Made by a program: the position numbers and the translations under genes. 64,000 bases of DNA from CAVTUU01 sp045804965 (GTDB lineage: Bacteria > Chloroflexota > Chloroflexia > Thermomicrobiales > UBA6265): contig JBJMMD010000022.1 in the NCBI GenBank assembly GCA_045804965.1, forward strand, positions 199,253-263,252, read 5' to 3'. The first letter of the stretch is position 1. Each line of letters opens with the position of its first letter. Below the pieces are notes generated by a model. That model was given only the letters and a program-made list of their open reading frames with translations, was not told where the DNA came from and made no database searches. Below are positions 23,128 to 31,695 of this stretch, piece after piece.

Positions 23128-25869
23128 TCAACCGTCGTTCCTGGCGTCCAAGATGACACCGGCTTCGGCCAGCACATGGTCTCGCGACATTGAACGCCCG
23201 TCCGTGTAGGCGGCGGTAAACGCGTCCTCGCCAAGCTCCGCGCGGCCGCGAGCGAGCGTGCTCGTGTAGCTTGCGGGATCAGCCGGAGGCACTCCCAAGC
23301 CTAACCGCTCGCACAAGGCGTCGCGCACGCCATAAAGCCGCGCCGTCAGCGTCCAACGGCCCCGGGCGGCGGCCACGCCGGCGAGGCCCTCCAAACACCA
23401 GGACATGTACAACGGATTACTGATCACCTCGAACAACGGCGCGCTTTCGGCGAAGAGGTCAGCGGCGCGTGTTGAATCGCCCGCCGCCAGTTCAACATGC
23501 CCGAGCAGCGTTAATGACATTGCCCGCGACCACCGATCGTCATATCGCGAGAGCAGCTCCAGCGTCTCCGTAAGCAAGGTACGGGCGCGCTCCAGACGCC
23601 GCTGGTGGAGCGCGATCAAGGCGAGCGCCGAGAGCGGTTGGATCGTCCCATGCTCATCCCCGCGCTCTCGGCGAAGCGCCAAGTTCTCCTCGTGGAGAAG
23701 CTCAGCGCGCGCGAATTGCTCCTGAAACTGAGCGGCGACGCCGAGCACCCAAAGCGCGAACGCGCTTCCGCCGGTGTCGCCCAGCGCCTGGAACAGCGCC
23801 AACGCCTCAGAAGCCAACGCCTCCGCTTGTGCGAACGCGCCGGTGTGCTCCGCGGCGGCGGCGATGGCGATCAGTGCTGCGGCAAGGCCGCGTTTGTCAC
23901 CCGCAGCACGGAGGATCGCAAGGCTCTGTTCGCCGAACGCGCTGCCGCGCGCCATGTCGCCGGTAAACATCGCGGTATACGCCAGGCCGGTGAGGGCGTC
24001 CGCCATGCCGAGCTGGTCTTCCAACTCCTGCGCCACTGCGAGCGCGTCCTCGTGGCAACTTGATGCTTTCTGGTAGTCACCGCGCTCCCGCTCGAGCAGA
24101 CCTTGCGTGTTGAGCGCGTTCATGAGACCCGCCCTTGACTGTCCTTCTCGGGCAAGGACAACGGCCTGTGCGCTGTACGTTTCGGCCTCGTCGTAGGCCG
24201 CTTGATCGATTGCCAACCGTGCGGCCCCAACCAGCGCCTTCACTCGTCGGCCCTGCTCGGCCGTCGCCGGCTCGATTGGGAGATCCAGCGCTTCGCTCAA
24301 CCAGCGTCTGCCTACGGTCAGGTGGCCGCGCTCTAACCAGAAGGGCCAGAGAGCGCCGGCAAGCCGGAGCGCTGGTTCTCCATGGCCGCGCGCCAACAAC
24401 CACTTCAGCGCGGCCCGGATGTTGTCGTGCTCCTGATCCAGGCGCTCGCCCCAACCTGCCTCATCTGGACCGCGGCGCCGCGCGGCGGCGGTTTCGGCCA
24501 GTTCCACGTAATACTGGGCGTGGCGCGAGCGCAGTCCTTCGGCCTCGCCGCGCTCCTCCAGTTGCTCCAGCCCATATTCGCGAAGTGTTTCCAACATGGT
24601 CAGACGAGGCTCAGTCATGCTCGCGTGGGCTTCGTCGTGCGGACGGAGGAAGCTTCTGTCGAACAGTGCTGCCAGTCCGGCGAGCACGGCTGAATCGTCG
24701 TCCTCGTTTGCGCACACGGTCTTCGCCGCTTTAGGCGTGCAGCCGCCGACGAAGATACACAGCCGTCGGAAGAGTTGCTGTTCTTCTGCATCGAGGAGAT
24801 GGTAGCTCCACGCGATCGTGTCCCGCATAGTCTGCTGGCGCGCCGGCACGTCGTGCGGCGCGCCAACCAGGAGGGGCAACCGGCGCTCAAGGCGAGTGAG
24901 CAATGCCGGCGGCGACAGAAGGCGCGTCCAGGCGGCCGCGAGTTCGAGGGCGAGGGGGAGTCCATCGAGCCTGCGGCAGATCTCTGCCACGGCGGTAGCA
25001 GTCTCCGCACGCAACGCGAAGTCTTCCCCTGCCGCCCGCGCACGATCGAAAAACAGCTCAACCGCCGGCGAGCGCGCCACAACCTCTGGTGAGGCGGCAA
25101 CGTCCGGCAATTCGAGGGGCGCGACGCGGTACTCACGTTCGCCGCGAACCCGGAGCGCCACCCGGCTCGTCGCGAGGACCTCGAGTTGGGGACACGCTTC
25201 CAGGAGGGTCAGGACATCCGTTCGCGCCGCGAGGAGGTGCTCAAAGTTGTCGAGCACCAGCAGCAAGTGCTTCTCGCGGAGGTAGGCCGTCAGGCGTTGC
25301 TGCAGCGGGGTTTTGTCGCGTTCGTCGATAGCGAACTGCTGGGCAATGGCTGCCAGCACCAGATTCGCGTCGCGGAGCGAAGCCAGGTCAACGAAGACGA
25401 CGCCGTCGGGAAACGCGTCTGCCGCTCGCTGTGCGGCGGCGATCGCGACCCGCGTTTTGCCCACCCCGCCAGGCCCGGTCAGGGTGAGCAACCTCGATTC
25501 ATTCCCTCGATCGCCGCGTCGCACAATTTCCGCTACCGCGGTCACGATGCCGGTGCGACCAAACAGAGGCGTGAGGGGTTGTGGCAAGGAGTGGGAGGAA
25601 GGTTTTGAGGCGAATGGAGCGGTCTGCGGCTCGTTGTCCGGCCTCGCGCCCGCGAGCAGTCGCGCCCGCGCTTCCGGATCAAGCCCGAGTGCGCCAGCGA
25701 GCAGGTTCACCGTTTCGAGCCGCGGCAACCGAGATGGGTCGCGCTCGAGCTCGCTGACCGCCTTGGCGCTGACGCCGGCGCGCTCGGCCAGCGCCTCCTG
25801 CGTCAGCCCGGCGGCCAGGCGCGATTGCTTCAGAAGCGATCCGAAACTCTTCGACCCCACATCGGCCAT
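23128..25869 (-). CDS. XRE-HTH STAND ATPase with TPR repeats
   Basis: A 913-residue cytoplasmic regulator. Residues 8-65 are an XRE-type helix-turn-helix (LTQEALAERAGVSAKAVSELER). An NB-ARC/AAA-like NTPase follows with Walker A GPGGVGKT (132-139) and Walker B LLLVLDN (202-208), then a winged-helix region. The C-terminal half is TPR-like helical repeats (ALAVAQELEDQLGMADALTGLAY and kin). Proteins of this architecture are signal-integrating transcription regulators in Chloroflexota and Actinomycetota; the ligand is unknown. It is divergent from the SnoaL-like gene, which is a natural target candidate. Confidence 0.88.
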   Translation of the reverse strand: MADVGSKSFGSLLKQSRLAAGLTQEALAERAGVSAKAVSELERDPSRLPRLETVNLLAGALGLDPEARARLLAGARPDNEPQTAPFASKPSSHSLPQPLTPLFGRTGIVTAVAEIVRRGDRGNESRLLTLTGPGGVGKTRVAIAAAQRAADAFPDGVVFVDLASLRDANLVLAAIAQQFAIDERDKTPLQQRLTAYLREKHLLLVLDNFEHLLAARTDVLTLLEACPQLEVLATSRVALRVRGEREYRVAPLELPDVAASPEVVARSPAVELFFDRARAAGEDFALRAETATAVAEICRRLDGLPLALELAAAWTRLLSPPALLTRLERRLPLLVGAPHDVPARQQTMRDTIAWSYHLLDAEEQQLFRRLCIFVGGCTPKAAKTVCANEDDDSAVLAGLAALFDRSFLRPHDEAHASMTEPRLTMLETLREYGLEQLEERGEAEGLRSRHAQYYVELAETAAARRRGPDEAGWGERLDQEHDNIRAALKWLLARGHGEPALRLAGALWPFWLERGHLTVGRRWLSEALDLPIEPATAEQGRRVKALVGAARLAIDQAAYDEAETYSAQAVVLAREGQSRAGLMNALNTQGLLERERGDYQKASSCHEDALAVAQELEDQLGMADALTGLAYTAMFTGDMARGSAFGEQSLAILRAAGDKRGLAAALIAIAAAAEHTGAFAQAEALASEALALFQALGDTGGSAFALWVLGVAAQFQEQFARAELLHEENLALRRERGDEHGTIQPLSALALIALHQRRLERARTLLTETLELLSRYDDRWSRAMSLTLLGHVELAAGDSTRAADLFAESAPLFEVISNPLYMSWCLEGLAGVAAARGRWTLTARLYGVRDALCERLGLGVPPADPASYTSTLARGRAELGEDAFTAAYTDGRSMSRDHVLAEAGVILDARNDG

Positions 25870-26085
25870 GCGGGCTGCTCCCGTTTGAGGTCCACGTTCG
25901 CGGTTACGCAGTTGTGCTTCACATCATACCGTGCCGGCCGATGGACGCATGACAAAACGTCTAGAGAACGGGGAGTGCACGTCCTGTTCATCGGGATGGG
26001 GATGACGCAGGCTGGAGGACGCAGCTGCAAAGAGCGTGGGGCAGGGCGCACTGCTCTTCCGATGTCGGGCGAGGAATCGGACTTC

Positions 26086-26517
26086 ATGAAGCTTGACGAA
26101 CTGAAGGCGCGTGCCCGTCGAATCCCCGAGGAAATACTCACGCAGGGCGACCTCGCCGTTGCCGACGAGCTCATCGATCCCGAGTGCTGCCACCACACGC
26201 CGCAACCAATCTCGCCTGGAATCGAGGGCGTGAAGGCTTGGGTGCAAGCGCTGCGTCGGGCGTTCCTCGATTTGCGGGCTGTGGTGGAGGACGAGATCGC
26301 CGAACGCGACACAGTTGTGCAGCGTTTGACGCTTGGCGGTACGCACGAGGGACCGCTCTTTGGCTTACTGCCGACCGGGCGGCGGGTTGAGTGGCAAGAG
26401 GTCGACATCCTACGTGTTGGTGCGAACGGCAAGTTCACGGAAACTTGGTCCTACTGGGACCGACATGACCTCTTGCAGCAGCTCGGCGCGCCGCCAGGCA
26501 TTGAGGAAGACAACTGA
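26086..26517 (+). CDS. SnoaL-like / ester-cyclase-like small protein
   Basis: 143 residues in the NTF2-like fold. The pattern is typical: an N-terminal helix (RRIPEEILTQGDLAVADELIDPECCHH), the G-I-E-G-V-K-A-W helix, then strands with GGTHEGPLFGLLPTGRRVEW and a final ETWSYWDRHDLLQQLG. These proteins bind small polyketide-like or unknown ligands, and many are uncharacterised. The ATG at 26086 has GAGGA ten bases upstream; in-frame ATGs further up would add residues foreign to the family. It is divergent from the STAND regulator. Confidence 0.8.
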   Translation: MKLDELKARARRIPEEILTQGDLAVADELIDPECCHHTPQPISPGIEGVKAWVQALRRAFLDLRAVVEDEIAERDTVVQRLTLGGTHEGPLFGLLPTGRRVEWQEVDILRVGANGKFTETWSYWDRHDLLQQLGAPPGIEEDN

Positions 26518-26597
26518 CGGGCGGTGAGCCACCGATCGCGTGGCCACTTCTCAAACGTCTCAATCGTCGCAACGAGCACGCAAGTCAGGAGTAAGCA

Positions 26598-27482
26598 ATG
26601 GATCGACGAGATTTCCTGCGACTCATGGGCGGCACGGCCGTGCTGTCCCTGGAATTCACGAGGCTAGGCGGCCACCTGGTCCGCGCCCAGGAGACGACGA
26701 AACTCAGCGGGCTCGGCCTCCCGGACTTGAAGGTGACGTTGACCGACGCGGGCTATCAAATTTCTCCTGCCCAGATCCCTGCCGGTTGGACCCTCGTCAC
26801 GCTCGACAACCAGCAGAGCGCGGGCGACAACAGCGCCGATATCATGCTGCTGCCACCCGGCGAGACTCCGGACAGTATCCTTGCTAGTCTCGCCACGCCG
26901 GCCGCCGCTCCACCGGCTTGGGGTTACCAGACGACGTTCGCCAGCTCACCATGGACCGCGGCGGGTACCTCCGCCCAGGCGGTCATCCTCCTGACCGCCG
27001 GCGACTGGATGGTCTTCAACCCCGAAGCACCCTTGTCGCCGGCATCGTTGACCGTGACCAAAGGCGATGCCGCGGCGGCGACGCCACCCGCCTTGACAGT
27101 CAACCAGGAAGTCGAGCTGCAAGAATTCAGTTTCCTGGGATTGGAGAAGCCGCTTTCTGCTGGGCAGCAGATCTGGAAAGTAACGAACACTGGCCACCAG
27201 CCGCACTTGATGGTGCTCAATCAGCTACCGGACGGGACAACGCAGGCACAGTTCATGGATATGGTCAACGGGATGATGTCGGCAACGCCTCCCCCAGGCG
27301 GGCAAGGACCGGCAGGGCCGCCGGCTGCCGGCGGTTGCGCGACGTTGTCGCCTGAACAGTCGCTCTACCTCGCCCTTGATCTCGCAACGGGAACCTACGG
27401 CGCCATTTGCTTCTTCCCGGATAAGGATACGGGAGCGCCGCACGCATTGATGGGCATGGTCCAGGTGTTCACGGTCAAATAA
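26598..27482 (+). CDS. Tat-exported cupredoxin-like protein
   Basis: 294 residues. AGGAG is eight bases upstream of the ATG. The N-terminus MDRRDFLRLMGG is a twin-Arg signal, so the protein is exported folded. Two similar beta-rich halves follow (about 35-155 and 160-294). In the second half, His200/His203 (GHQPH), Cys271 (GAICFFPD), His282 and Met285/Met287 (GAPHALMGM) come in the order of type-1 copper ligands, so a copper site is possible. The Cys-His spacing (11) is longer than in plastocyanin, and the first half lacks these ligands. An electron-transfer or copper-binding role is inference. Confidence 0.65.
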   Translation: MDRRDFLRLMGGTAVLSLEFTRLGGHLVRAQETTKLSGLGLPDLKVTLTDAGYQISPAQIPAGWTLVTLDNQQSAGDNSADIMLLPPGETPDSILASLATPAAAPPAWGYQTTFASSPWTAAGTSAQAVILLTAGDWMVFNPEAPLSPASLTVTKGDAAAATPPALTVNQEVELQEFSFLGLEKPLSAGQQIWKVTNTGHQPHLMVLNQLPDGTTQAQFMDMVNGMMSATPPPGGQGPAGPPAAGGCATLSPEQSLYLALDLATGTYGAICFFPDKDTGAPHALMGMVQVFTVK

Positions 27483-27510
27483 CGGCCGCGGGCAGTCGAA
27501 TTCAGCTTTG

Positions 27511-27537
27511 CGCCGGGCGCGAATTTGGCGCCCGGCG
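27511..27537. terminator. Ten-base-pair hairpin between convergent genes
   Basis: Arms CGCCGGGCGC/GCGCCCGGCG with a 7-base loop, followed on the plus strand by TTCCCTTCTT. It ends the cupredoxin-like gene and possibly also the sugar-acid cluster from the other side. Confidence 0.65.
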
Positions 27538-27558
27538 TTCCCTTCTTGGGAAGGAATC

Positions 27559-28500
27559 TCAGTCGGCGAGACGGACAACATGGTTCCGCAATGTGCCGAT
27601 GCCGTCGATGGTGATTTCGACGAGATCGCCGTCTTGCAAGGTAAATTCCGATGGCGGGATGATGCCGGTGCCGGTCATGAGGATGACGCCGGCCGGAAAG
27701 TCGTTGTGGCGGCGCAAAAACGTGACGAGCTCTTCGAGCGGACGGTGAATCTGCGAAGTCGCGGTATTGCCGTCGAACAATACCTGGCCGTCGCGCTTGA
27801 TCACTAGCCGGATCACCAGGTTGCCGACGTCTTCCAGCTCCCACACCAGGGTGATCTGCGGCCCGACCGCAGCGCACTTGGCGTACACCTTCGCCTGCGG
27901 GAGATAGAGCGGATTCTCGCCTTCGATGCTGCGTGATGAAACGTCGTTGCCAATGGTGTAGCCGACGATCTCGCCATCGGTGTTGATGACCAAGGCGAGC
28001 TCAGGCTCCGGCACGTCCCAGGTCGAATCGGCGCGGATACCAATCACCTCTCCCGGTCCCGACACCCGACTCGCGGTCGCCTTGAAAAAGAGCTCCGGAC
28101 GTTCAGCCTCGTAGACGATGTCGTAGACATCTCGCTGCGTCGATTCCTCCATCCGCGCGTCGCGACTGCGCAGATACGTCACGCCGGAGGCCCAAACTTC
28201 CTGTTGATCGATCGGAGCCGCGAGTTCGAATGTGGCGATCATCGGGGCCTGCCCGCCTCGGGTTCGGACTGCCTCGAGCTGTGCGCGTAATTCCGTCGCG
28301 GAAAGCTGGAGCGCTTCCGCGAGGGTCTGCGGCCCGCCGCTCGCCGCAACGTCGATGACCTGGTCGCCATCGATCAGTCCCAACTTGGAGATCGAACCCC
28401 TCGCAGCCCGATAGAGGCAAAGCGGCACAGTCAGTTCCTCCTGCGGCGGTCGCCGCGTCGCGTCTCTCAGTTCCTCATATGTGGTGGGATGGTAGCGCAT
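27559..28500 (-). CDS. Fumarylacetoacetate-hydrolase family protein
   Basis: 313 residues. The FAH fold is shown by VWASGVTYLRSRDARM, the E-x-E-type metal site in WDVPEPELALVI, then GYTIGNDVSSRSIEGENPLYLPQAK and MTGTGIIPPSEFTLQDGDLVEI. FAH enzymes hydrolyse C-C bonds in diketo acids with a divalent metal. It is the last gene of the sugar-acid cluster. In the non-phosphorylative L-rhamnose and L-fucose routes, a FAH-family enzyme cleaves the 2,4-diketo-3-deoxy acid to pyruvate and L-lactate. The upstream Lut genes would fit that product. A 2-keto-3-deoxy-acid dehydratase role is the main alternative for this family. Confidence 0.9.
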   Translation of the reverse strand: MRYHPTTYEELRDATRRPPQEELTVPLCLYRAARGSISKLGLIDGDQVIDVAASGGPQTLAEALQLSATELRAQLEAVRTRGGQAPMIATFELAAPIDQQEVWASGVTYLRSRDARMEESTQRDVYDIVYEAERPELFFKATASRVSGPGEVIGIRADSTWDVPEPELALVINTDGEIVGYTIGNDVSSRSIEGENPLYLPQAKVYAKCAAVGPQITLVWELEDVGNLVIRLVIKRDGQVLFDGNTATSQIHRPLEELVTFLRRHNDFPAGVILMTGTGIIPPSEFTLQDGDLVEITIDGIGTLRNHVVRLAD

Positions 28501-28550
28501 GAGTGACCACGGTGGTTGGCGGCAATGGTACCCCGGTGCGCATCCGGCCC

Positions 28551-28574
28551 CGGGCGCAAGCCTTGCGCCCCTAC
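28551..28574. repeat. GTAGGGGCGCA-type dispersed palindrome, copy 1
   Basis: Read on the minus strand it is GTAGGGGCGCAAGG then CTTGCGCCCG, a near-perfect palindrome between the FAH and Lut genes. Related copies lie at 34143-34164 and 41854-41879. Confidence 0.65.
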
Positions 28575-28620
28575 AAATGACGACCGGTCCGCGTTTCGTT
28601 GGCCGACCTTAGAGGCGCGT

Positions 28621-30864
28621 CTAAAGCTCCGGGTCGAGCGCTTTCATGCGCTCGGCGACCAATTCGGCGATGTGTTTGACCTGGAGTGCGCGGCCCCCTG
28701 CGTCGCAGCCGCCACGGAGGTGCAGAATGCATCCTTGGTTGTCGGTGACGACGACGAGCGCGCCGGTGGCCTGGGCGTTGTCAAGCTTGCGATTCAGGAG
28801 GCGGGCGGAGACTTCCGGATAATCGAATCCGAACGAGCCGCCGAAGCCGCAGCAGACCCGGTTGTCCTCCAGTTCGCGCACGTCGTAGCCAAGGACGTCG
28901 CGGAGAATGCGGCGCGGCTCGTCGTGTAACTCGAGCGCATTCAATCCCTGACAGGAATCGTGGTAGGTCACAACGGGACGCTCGGGGCCGGCCAGACTCC
29001 CGGCTGAAAGCTGGGCGACGTCCGTAAGGAAGGTCGTGAAATCCATGACACGGCCGGCGAGTTTGGCGGCGCGCGCTAGCCAAGCCGGCTCGTCGCGGAA
29101 GAGATGCAGATAGTCTTGAGCGAGGGTGGCAACACAGCTCGCGCTGCCCGAGACGATGATCTCGGCGTGCGTCTGCTCGAGCGCAGTGGTCGTTTGCTTG
29201 GCCATCTTGCGAGCGTGTGTGTCGTCGCCCGAGTTGTTCGCGGGCAGACCGCAGCAGTTCAATCCCTTGGGATACATGACCTGGACGCCGAGCCCGCGCA
29301 ACGTCGTGATGATCGCCTCGCCTTGCTCGGGATAGAGGCGGTCAGTGAGGCAGCCGGGGAAAAGTGCGACGGTTTTGCCGGCGGCGGCGTTGGCGACGAT
29401 GGGGCGACGAATCGACGTCACTTCGGCGGTCGGAATGCGGTCGCGGAGCGGTGGTCTCGCCAATGCCGGTAGGCTGCGCCACCGCGTCTGCTTGCGCAGA
29501 ATGGGCACGCGGCGACCGCGGATGAACTTCCCGCCGCGTGTCGCTGGCAATTGGGCGATGCCATCGACGCGGGAAACGAGATCGAACGCGCGCAGATTGG
29601 CGTAGACCTTGAGCACGGCCCGCTTCGCCACCGGCAGGCCCTTTTCTTTCACGACCATCTTGCGCACGTCGATGATCTGGCGGGGTAGGGGAATACCGAC
29701 CGGGCAGACGGTTTCACAGGCGTTGCACGAGAGGCAGAGGCTCTGCGGTTTGGCAATGGCGTCGAGCCCGTGATGGAATGGGGTGACGACGAGACCGATC
29801 GCGCCCGTGTAAATGTGGCCGAAAACGTGACCGCCGAGCTCGCTATAGGGCGGACAAACGTTCGAGCACGCGCCGCAGCGGATGCAATGCAGTGCCTCGC
29901 GGAACTCCGGCAACGCCGCCATGGCTCGTCGACCGTTGTCGACGAGCACGATGTGCATCTCATGGCCCGGCGTTGGCCCGGTGATGAACGTGGTGTAGAC
30001 GGTCATACGCTGACCGGTCGCGCTTCTGGCTAGGATGCGCATTTGAGTTACGGCATCATCGTATGTGGGTATCAGCTTCTCGATGCCGGCGAGGACGACG
30101 TGGACCGGCGGCACGGACGAGGCGAGGCGGCCGTTGCCTTCGTTGGTGACCATCATCACGGTGCCGGTTTCGGCGATCAGCGCATTGGCGCCGGTCATGC
30201 CCATCCCGGCCGTGAAGAAGACCGGGCGGATTTCGTCGCGGGCGGTGTGGACTTGTTCGGGGATGTCATCGAGCGAAACCTGCTTGCTGAGCTTTCGGTT
30301 GAACAGCTCGCCCACATCCTGGCGGCCCATGTGCAAGGCGGGTCCGACAATGTGGCTTGGCCGCTCGCCCGCGAGCTGGACGATCCACTCGCCTAAATCG
30401 GTTTCGACTGTTTCGATGCCGTGGTCGTGGAGGCGATGGTTGAGATCGATCTCCTCGCTGACCATCGACTTCGATTTCGCGATCGCGGTAACACCGTGCT
30501 GGTTGGCGATCTCGAGCACGATTTGGTTCGCCTGATCGGCGTCGACGGCGAAATGGACATGTGCGCCGGCCCGTTCGGCGGCCACTTGGAACTGCTTCAA
30601 ATAGGTATCGAAATCGTCCTGCACCTGCGACTTCGCGGTTTTGAGCGAAGCGCGAAGACGTGCGAACTCGATTTCCTCGAAACTGGCGTCGCGGTTGACC
30701 CGCCAGCCTTTTTGGTAGCGCGTGATATTTCCGGCCAGGCGCTTGTTGTGGAGCGCGCGATCGTATCGCTCGGCGAAGCTTCCCGGGACGTGGCCATGCC
30801 CACTCTCAGGGTGGGTTTCGAGGGCTTCGGAGGTTGCTTCGACTGCCTCAGTTGAGGATGCCAC
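28621..30864 (-). CDS. LutB-LutA fusion: iron-sulfur lactate oxidation protein
   Basis: 747 residues. Residues about 70-310 are a LUD domain (LutB). Two 4Fe-4S motifs follow, CIRCGACSNVCP near 325 and CLSCNACETVCP near 375. The C-terminal 250 residues carry two CCG domains (GLNCCGLPANNSGD, NRVCCGFGGSFGFD) as in LutA/GlpC/GlcF. LutABC oxidises L-lactate to pyruvate in Bacillus, where LutA and LutB are separate. Here they are one chain, in B-A order. The GTG start has AAAGGG nine bases upstream. The partner LutC-like gene is upstream on the same strand, 188 bases away. Related fused proteins can also serve glycolate or other 2-hydroxyacids. Confidence 0.9.
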   Translation of the reverse strand: MASSTEAVEATSEALETHPESGHGHVPGSFAERYDRALHNKRLAGNITRYQKGWRVNRDASFEEIEFARLRASLKTAKSQVQDDFDTYLKQFQVAAERAGAHVHFAVDADQANQIVLEIANQHGVTAIAKSKSMVSEEIDLNHRLHDHGIETVETDLGEWIVQLAGERPSHIVGPALHMGRQDVGELFNRKLSKQVSLDDIPEQVHTARDEIRPVFFTAGMGMTGANALIAETGTVMMVTNEGNGRLASSVPPVHVVLAGIEKLIPTYDDAVTQMRILARSATGQRMTVYTTFITGPTPGHEMHIVLVDNGRRAMAALPEFREALHCIRCGACSNVCPPYSELGGHVFGHIYTGAIGLVVTPFHHGLDAIAKPQSLCLSCNACETVCPVGIPLPRQIIDVRKMVVKEKGLPVAKRAVLKVYANLRAFDLVSRVDGIAQLPATRGGKFIRGRRVPILRKQTRWRSLPALARPPLRDRIPTAEVTSIRRPIVANAAAGKTVALFPGCLTDRLYPEQGEAIITTLRGLGVQVMYPKGLNCCGLPANNSGDDTHARKMAKQTTTALEQTHAEIIVSGSASCVATLAQDYLHLFRDEPAWLARAAKLAGRVMDFTTFLTDVAQLSAGSLAGPERPVVTYHDSCQGLNALELHDEPRRILRDVLGYDVRELEDNRVCCGFGGSFGFDYPEVSARLLNRKLDNAQATGALVVVTDNQGCILHLRGGCDAGGRALQVKHIAELVAERMKALDPEL

Positions 30865-31052
30865 GCCACGATTCCCTTTCGCAGTTACTGGCCCTTAGCC
30901 GTACCGACCGTTTAGCGGCACACCGCGTGTGCCCCGTGGCCAAGTCGCCGGCCTCTATCTGGCAATCGATTCGCCAAGTCCAAGGACGCAAGCCTCGTGC
31001 GCCTCCAGATCCCGTGCCGTCTCAGCATCTTGCTGGAGTATCTCCCCGCCGC

Positions 31053-31625
31053 CTAGGTCAGATTATCGACGAAGAGGACCCAGACGCGGGCTGGCCCTTG
31101 CACGCCGATTGTCAGCGACAGTTCGATGTCAGCGGTCCGGCTCGGTCCGGTTACGAGCGTGGCATAGCCGCCGTGTGGCCGAACCGCGATTTCTCGCAGT
31201 ACGGTCGCTGCCTCTTCCAACGAGGGTACGAGATCGGCGGTCCGGCAGATGACGACATGAGCGAGACTGAGCAGGCCAACTGCTCGCGCGGAAAGCGATT
31301 CCTCGGCGAGCAGGACCGACCCGGTTTCCGCGACAGCCAGCTTCGCGATGCTGACCCCAAGGGGCGCATCCTTCGCGGCCTGGGGATCGGCAGGCGCAAA
31401 CCAAGGAATATCGGCAACGTCGAGTGCGGAGATGAGGTCTGGCGCCGCCGCGACCACCTCGGACGAGACTGCCGCTGTCGGGGCTGCGAGCTCGGCGCGA
31501 AGGTTGGCGATCCAGGTCGCGGCGTCATCGCAGCGTGCAATCCGACTGACTTGGACCCCAACGGGTTCGGCCCGACCGGTGAACGTTGCAAGAAGCGCAT
31601 CGAATTTCGTTTCGGTGGTGGTCAT
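31053..31625 (-). CDS. lutC: LutC-like LUD-domain protein
   Basis: 190 residues with a single LUD domain. The ISALDVADIPWF segment, ETGSVLLAEESLSARAVGLLSLAHV and the glycine-rich LVTGPSRTADIELSLTIGVQGP end are those of LutC/YkgG. It acts with the LutB-LutA fusion in 2-hydroxyacid oxidation. The ATG start is followed by T-T-T-E-T-K. Two stem-loops in the 70-base gap to the upstream dehydratase gene suggest partial uncoupling of the Lut genes from the sugar part of the cluster. Confidence 0.88.
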   Translation of the reverse strand: MTTTETKFDALLATFTGRAEPVGVQVSRIARCDDAATWIANLRAELAAPTAAVSSEVVAAAPDLISALDVADIPWFAPADPQAAKDAPLGVSIAKLAVAETGSVLLAEESLSARAVGLLSLAHVVICRTADLVPSLEEAATVLREIAVRPHGGYATLVTGPSRTADIELSLTIGVQGPARVWVLFVDNLT

Positions 31626-31656
31626 TGCCTGAACTCGATGAGCGGCCTACGGCCGC

Positions 31657-31682
31657 TGCGCGGGGTCTTCTAGCCCCGCGCA
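31657..31682 (-). terminator. Nine-base-pair hairpin between dehydratase and lutC
   Basis: Arms TGCGCGGGG/CCCCGCGCA with an 8-base loop; a second small stem AGCGGCC/GGCCGCT lies beside it at about 31641-31657. There is no strong T tract, so partial termination or mRNA processing is likely. Confidence 0.4.
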
Positions 31683-31695
31683 CGCGGCGCTCAGT

